Shown here in pieces: positions 6,604 to 9,705 of a stretch of 9,705 nt of DNA. The stretch is from Candidatus Egaibacter danicus (GTDB lineage Bacteria > Pseudomonadota > Gammaproteobacteria > Burkholderiales > Burkholderiaceae): positions 1 through 9,705 of the forward strand of contig JAABRC010000037.1 in the NCBI GenBank assembly GCA_011391115.1. The letters are read 5' to 3'. The notes below the pieces were generated by a model, which was not told the DNA's origin, did no database searches, and saw nothing but the letters and a program-made list of their open reading frames with translations. Numbering within the stretch: position 1 is the first letter of the stretch; every line of letters starts with the position of its first letter. Position numbers and translations under genes: made by a program.

Positions 6604-6648
6604 GCCGTTACCCGGTGCTGGACGGCATCAACAAACAAAGGACAGGAC

Positions 6649-7005
6649 ATGAGTACGTTTGATCATAGTGGTCTGATTCAGGACATCAATGAAAGTCTGG
6701 CACCGTTTCGCAAGGCGCAGCCAGACGCCATGGCCGGTTTTGGCCAACTGGCCCGTGCAGCGATCACCGACGGCGTGTTGAGCGCCAGGCAGAAGGAACT
6801 GATTGCGCTGGCCATTGGCGTCACGCAACGGTGCTCCGGATGTATCGGCTTTCACATCAAGGCGCTTCACAAGCTGGAATGCACACGCGCTGAACTGGAA
6901 GAAATGCTTTCCGTTTGTGTATACATGGGCGGTGGCCCGGCGCTGATGTACGCCGCCGAGGCCATCACTGCTTGGGAAAAGATGACGCCCGTCAAGCCTG
7001 GCTAG
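6649..7005 (+). CDS. Carboxymuconolactone decarboxylase/AhpD-like protein
   Basis: The protein has 118 residues, about the length of a single CMD domain. It carries the AhpD-type redox signature E50-x11-C62-S-G-C65-I-G-F-H69, with all four residues at the canonical spacing. Proteins of this type are small helical oligomers with alkylhydroperoxidase or thiol-based antioxidant activity; true carboxymuconolactone decarboxylases usually lack the CxxC pair, so a peroxidase-like redox role is more likely. A good purine-rich ribosome site (AAAGGACAGGA, about 6637-6647) precedes the ATG at 6649. It seems to be monocistronic: the upstream gene is divergent and the Liv genes downstream are convergent with a gap of 21 bases. 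Confidence 0.9.
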   Translation: MSTFDHSGLIQDINESLAPFRKAQPDAMAGFGQLARAAITDGVLSARQKELIALAIGVTQRCSGCIGFHIKALHKLECTRAELEEMLSVCVYMGGGPALMYAAEAITAWEKMTPVKPG

Positions 7006-7026
7006 TCTGCGCAAGTGACTGATCCA

Positions 7027-7140
7027 TCAGGCCAGCCGCTGGTCGGTAGATGGGCGCTTCCATAAATTCAGGCCACCATCCACCGCATGCTGGTCAATCG
7101 CAGCCAGCTCTGCGGCAGAAAAATCAGACTGCTTGAGTGC
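7027..7140 (-). pseudogene. 3' remnant of a YghZ-like aldo-keto reductase gene fused to livF
   Basis: The last 37 codons of the livF frame, with the stop TGA at 7029-7027, read as the end of a YghZ/L-glyceraldehyde-3-phosphate reductase. From memory the E. coli YghZ tail has ...ALNNLTFS..ELAQIDQH followed by IADGELNLWQASSDK. The tail here shares AL, FS, ELA, IDQH, DG and LNLW at the same spacing and ends in a similar Ser/Asp-containing coda. The catalytic Asp/Tyr/Lys/His residues and the barrel of the reductase would lie upstream and are entirely missing, so this is not a functional reductase. The junction lies within about 7135-7150, where VELVGALK can be aligned with either parent. Confidence 0.75.
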
Positions 7141-7668
7141 GCCCACCAGTTCCACAATCTTGGGCGCGAGACCCTCGGTGGGTTCGTCAATGATGATCAG
7201 GTCCGGGTCTCCCATCAGCGTGCGGCACAGCGTCAGCATCTGCTGCTCACCACCCGACAGAACACCGGCTTCCGTGTGCTGGCGCTCTTTGAGCCGCGGG
7301 AACATCCGGTACATGTCGTCAAATGACCAGCGGCTACTCTTCCTGCCGCTTTTTCTACTGCCCTTTTGCCCAAGCAGCAGGTTTTGCTCAACGGTGAGCC
7401 TGGGGAAAATATCGCGATTTTCCGGCACGTAGCCGACGCCCAGGTGAGCAATCTCGAATGGCTTGAGACCCAGTGTCTCGGTGTCGTTCCAGCGGACGGA
7501 ACCCTGACAGTCCACCAGGCCCATGATGGCCTTGGCTGTGGTCGAACGGCCCGAGCCGTTGCGGCCCAGCAGCGCGACAATTTCGCCCTTGCCCACTTCC
7601 AGGTGCACGCCATGCAGCACATGGCTCTTGCCATAAAAGGCGTTCAGACCTTTGACTTGAAGTAACAC
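7027..7668 (-). CDS. livF: Chimeric LivF-type ABC ATPase with aldo-keto reductase C-terminal tail
   Basis: The start is GTG 7668, one base after the livG stop and behind an AGGGGG ribosome site; the open frame extends farther upstream but only as livG shadow. Residues 1-175 are LivF, one of the two ATPases of the branched-chain amino acid type ABC importer: Walker A region G35-R-N-G-S-G-R41-S-T, signature L137-SGGEQQ, Walker B LIIID161-E162 and the EPTEGLAPKIVE segment. The usual lysine of Walker A is arginine (CGT). From about residue 176 the sequence is no longer LivF: the normal remaining 55-65 residues with the switch-loop strand are absent. Instead ALKQSDFSAAELAAIDQH...DGGLNLW... matches the C-terminus of YghZ-type aldo-keto reductases. 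Total 213 residues against about 235 for LivF. It is probably a deletion fusion, and its transport function is doubtful. Confidence 0.85.
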   Translation of the reverse strand: MLLQVKGLNAFYGKSHVLHGVHLEVGKGEIVALLGRNGSGRSTTAKAIMGLVDCQGSVRWNDTETLGLKPFEIAHLGVGYVPENRDIFPRLTVEQNLLLGQKGSRKSGRKSSRWSFDDMYRMFPRLKERQHTEAGVLSGGEQQMLTLCRTLMGDPDLIIIDEPTEGLAPKIVELVGALKQSDFSAAELAAIDQHAVDGGLNLWKRPSTDQRLA

Positions 7669-7669
7669 G

Positions 7670-8437
7670 TCAGTGCCCCCCTGCCTGCGCATCGGCCACC
7701 GAAGAGCCCAGATAGGCTTCCTGCACACGCGCGTTGGCCCGCACGGCCTCCGGTGTGTCAAACGCAAGTACCTCGCCATACACCACCACGGCAATCTTGT
7801 CGGCCAACCCGAATACCACGCCCATGTCATGCTCCACGGTCAACAGGGTTTTGCCCACGGTAACCTCCTTGATGAGGCTGATGAAACGCGTCGTCTCGCT
7901 CCTGCTCATGCCCGCCGTGGGCTCATCCAGCAGCACCACGCTGGCACCACCGGCGATGGTGATGCCGATCTCCAGCGCCCGCTGTTCCGCGTAGGTCAGG
8001 TTCATGGCCAGCACATCATGCTTTTTGTCGAGCTTGATCATGGCCATGAGCTCTTCAGCCCGTTCGTTCGCATCGTCCAGATCGGCCAGAAATTTGAGGA
8101 AGGTGTATTTGTAGCCCAGACTCCACAACACGCCACAGCGCAGGTTTTCAAACACGCTGAGCTTGGGGAAGATATTGGTGATCTGGAAGCTGCGCGACAA
8201 GCCCAGGCGGTTGATCTCATACGGCTTCAGGCCATCAATGCGCTTGCCATTGAGCAGCACTTCGCCACTGGTGGGCTCCAGCCGCCCACTGATCAGATTG
8301 AACAGCGTGGACTTGCCGGCGCCATTGGGGCCAATCACGCCAATACGCTCACCGGCTTTCACTGCCAGGTCCACACCCCGAATGATCTCGGTCTTGCCAA
8401 AACTCTTGCGCAGGCCTTTCAACTCCAGGGCGTTCAT
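7670..8437 (-). CDS. livG: LivG-type ABC transporter ATP-binding protein
   Basis: The ATG at 8437 overlaps the livM stop (ATGA) and has a strong GGAGGTGA ribosome site at 8449-8442, so I prefer it over the longer open frame. The 255-residue product is of normal LivG length. Motifs: Walker A G36-P-N-G-A-G-K42-S, Q-loop in SRSFQITNIFPKLSVFENL, signature L147-T-Y-A-E-Q (a variant of LSYGEQ), Walker B V-V-L-L-D171-E172-PTAGMS, and switch histidine H203 in LTVEHDM. It would pair with LivF on the cytoplasmic face of LivH/LivM and power uptake of a branched-chain or other amino acid or related small molecule. All nucleotide-binding residues are intact here, unlike in the downstream livF. Confidence 0.93.
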   Translation of the reverse strand: MNALELKGLRKSFGKTEIIRGVDLAVKAGERIGVIGPNGAGKSTLFNLISGRLEPTSGEVLLNGKRIDGLKPYEINRLGLSRSFQITNIFPKLSVFENLRCGVLWSLGYKYTFLKFLADLDDANERAEELMAMIKLDKKHDVLAMNLTYAEQRALEIGITIAGGASVVLLDEPTAGMSRSETTRFISLIKEVTVGKTLLTVEHDMGVVFGLADKIAVVVYGEVLAFDTPEAVRANARVQEAYLGSSVADAQAGGH

Positions 8438-9705
8438 GGGGTCACCTCCCGACGTTTCATTTCCGCTTCGATAAACGTCTGGATGGTGCTCCACCGGCGT
8501 GCAAACCCGCGCCGAACCAGCTCAAAAAGACCCACGCCGGTGGCGAGCACTGCCGCCGCGCCGAACCAGCTCCCCACGCTGTTCACCATGAGCTGAATGC
8601 CCAGAAAACTCAACTCAGGGCCCATGGCGGCATTGAGTTGCAGGTGATAGACCATCTCCACCAGAGCAGAGGTGCCGATCAGTCCGATCACTGTCGCCAT
8701 CGCCAACCCGAGGTAGCTGGGCAGCAGCTCGCGCAGGCGGCCAAAACTCGCCACCCGCAGATTCATCATGATCAGACTGGCCAGTCCGCCCGGTGCATAC
8801 ATCACGGTGAACATGAATATCAGCCCCAGATACAGCAACCAGGCCTTGGTGAATTCACTGAACAGCACAAACGCCAGAACCATCAAGATGGCGCCCAGGA
8901 TCGGACCGAAAAAGAAGGTGGCTCCGCCCAGAAACGTGAACAACAGATAGGCCCCCGAGCGCCCCGCCCCCACCACCTCAGCCGTCACAATTTCAAAATT
9001 CAGCGCAGCCAGACCGCCAGAAATACCCGCAAAGAAACCCGCAATGATGAAGGCCGTGTAACGGATGCGCTGCGTGTTGTAGCCCACAAACTCCACCCGC
9101 TCCGGGTTGTCGCGTACGGCATTCAACATGCGCCCCAGCGGCGTTCGGGTGAATGCATACATGGCAGCCACCGAAATGAAGGTGTAGATGGCAATCAGGT
9201 AGTACACCTGAATGGGTGGCCCGAACGTGATACCCAGAAACGCATTGCTGGAAACCCGGTTACCTGAAACGCCCCCCTCACCACCAAAAAACTCGGGGAT
9301 CATCAGCGACATGGCAAACACCAGCTCACCCAGGCCCAGCGTGATCATGGCAAACGTGTTGCCTGCCTTGCGGGTGGTGACGTAGCCAAACAGCACGGCA
9401 AACCCCAGACCGGCCAGTCCCCCTGCCAGCGGCACCAGCGCCACTGGCAGGGGTAACGTGCCAACCGTCGCGGCGTTCAGTGCGTGAATGGCCAGATAGG
9501 CCCCCAGGCCGGTGTACACGGCGTGGCCAAAGCTGAGCATCCCGCCCTGCCCGAACAGCATGTTGTAGGACAGGCAGGCAATGATGGCAATACCCATCTG
9601 GGACAGCACGGTAATGCCCAGACCACTTTGAAATACCAGAGGTGCAACAGCAAGCACCAGGGCAAACAAACCCCAGGTGATCCAGCGGGAGGAATTGAAG
9701 GATTT
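8434..9705 (-). CDS. livM: LivM-type ABC transporter permease, 5' end outside window
   Basis: The frame stays open to the right edge (423 residues visible, beginning KSFNSSRWITWGLFALVLAVAPL), so the start is just outside; a TTG at 9669 is not needed. The hydrophobic segments, the SYNMLFGQGGMLSFGHAVYTGLGAYLA region and the cytoplasmic loop PLGRMLNAVRDNPERVEFVGYN are typical of LivM, one of the two membrane subunits of Liv-type importers. After the usual end of the core (MYAPGGLASLIMMNLR), about 100 further residues follow with at least two more membrane segments (around LGLAMATVIGLIGTSALVEMV and the VGSWFGAAAVLATGVGLFELV stretch) and a charged cytoplasmic tail. It overlaps livG by four bases. 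A livH gene and substrate-binding protein would be expected farther right. Confidence 0.9.
   Translation of the reverse strand, partial: KSFNSSRWITWGLFALVLAVAPLVFQSGLGITVLSQMGIAIIACLSYNMLFGQGGMLSFGHAVYTGLGAYLAIHALNAATVGTLPLPVALVPLAGGLAGLGFAVLFGYVTTRKAGNTFAMITLGLGELVFAMSLMIPEFFGGEGGVSGNRVSSNAFLGITFGPPIQVYYLIAIYTFISVAAMYAFTRTPLGRMLNAVRDNPERVEFVGYNTQRIRYTAFIIAGFFAGISGGLAALNFEIVTAEVVGAGRSGAYLLFTFLGGATFFFGPILGAILMVLAFVLFSEFTKAWLLYLGLIFMFTVMYAPGGLASLIMMNLRVASFGRLRELLPSYLGLAMATVIGLIGTSALVEMVYHLQLNAAMGPELSFLGIQLMVNSVGSWFGAAAVLATGVGLFELVRRGFARRWSTIQTFIEAEMKRREVTP

Noticed and set aside
7006..7026. Possible terminator between the AhpD-like gene and livF
   Set aside because: The 21 bases contain no stem of useful length and no T-run on either strand.
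7669..7830. Longer livF start at 7830 inside livG
   Set aside because: The added residues are only the alternate frame of livG. GTG 7668 has a good ribosome site, sits one base after the livG stop and gives the normal LivF N-terminus.
7673..8596. Plus-strand open frame of 307 codons opposite livG
   Set aside because: The opposite strand carries a complete ABC ATPase with all motifs. The plus-strand translation is His/Gln-rich with no recognisable domain and reads as a shadow.
8638..9267. Plus-strand open frame of 209 codons opposite livM
   Set aside because: Antisense to a clear membrane permease; the translation is rich in His, Gln and Arg, typical of the complement of hydrophobic codons.
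1..9705. Defence system, CRISPR array, phage or insertion sequence
   Set aside because: No repeats with regular spacing, transposase, integrase, nuclease or toxin-antitoxin motifs were seen; apart from the repeat-like elements the content is metabolic and transport genes.

Overview
The window looks like a chromosomal segment of a betaproteobacterium, most likely order Burkholderiales and probably a Comamonadaceae member close to Rhodoferax or Polaromonas. The basis is the GC-rich coding style with frequent GTG/TTG starts, the EIIA(Man)-HPr-EI phosphotransferase cluster, the Liv-type transporter, and a short intergenic repeat resembling one I remember from Comamonadaceae genomes. The lineage is inferred; no database was searched.

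Layout. (1) 2-88: the last codons of a class II cytochrome c, followed by a promoter-like extended -10 box inside a repeat-like element and a strong 13-bp hairpin terminator. (2) 200-697, minus: a TlpA-like periplasmic thioredoxin whose start codon lies only 15 bases from that of the divergent plus-strand gene. (3) 713-5729, plus: a six-gene, almost gapless run encoding a DUF4197 exported protein, a small lipoprotein, an MFS permease, PTS EIIA of the mannose type, HPr, and Enzyme I. ATGA overlaps or very short gaps join all of them, so they are probably one transcription unit. No EIIB or EIIC gene is seen, so the PTS part looks like a regulatory phosphorelay (PEP to EI His214, to HPr His15, to EIIA His10). 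(4) 5749-6603, minus: an EamA/DMT exporter. (5) 6649-7005, plus: an AhpD-like carboxymuconolactone decarboxylase family protein. (6) 7027-9705, minus: the tail of a branched-chain amino acid (Liv-type) ABC transporter operon in the order livM (cut by the window edge), livG, livF.

The most notable result is in the last gene. The livF reading frame is normal up to about residue 175, just after Walker B. It then switches in frame into a tail of about 37 residues that reads as the C-terminus of a YghZ-type aldo-keto reductase. The gene therefore appears to be a deletion or recombination chimera that lost the LivF C-terminus. Its Walker A lysine is also an arginine. A second notable item is a copy of the 5' intergenic repeat-like element embedded in frame in a membrane segment of the MFS gene, where it brings two ATA codons. 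The rest of the window is ordinary core or semi-core proteobacterial gene content. I see no CRISPR array, insertion sequence, tRNA, rRNA or phage gene.
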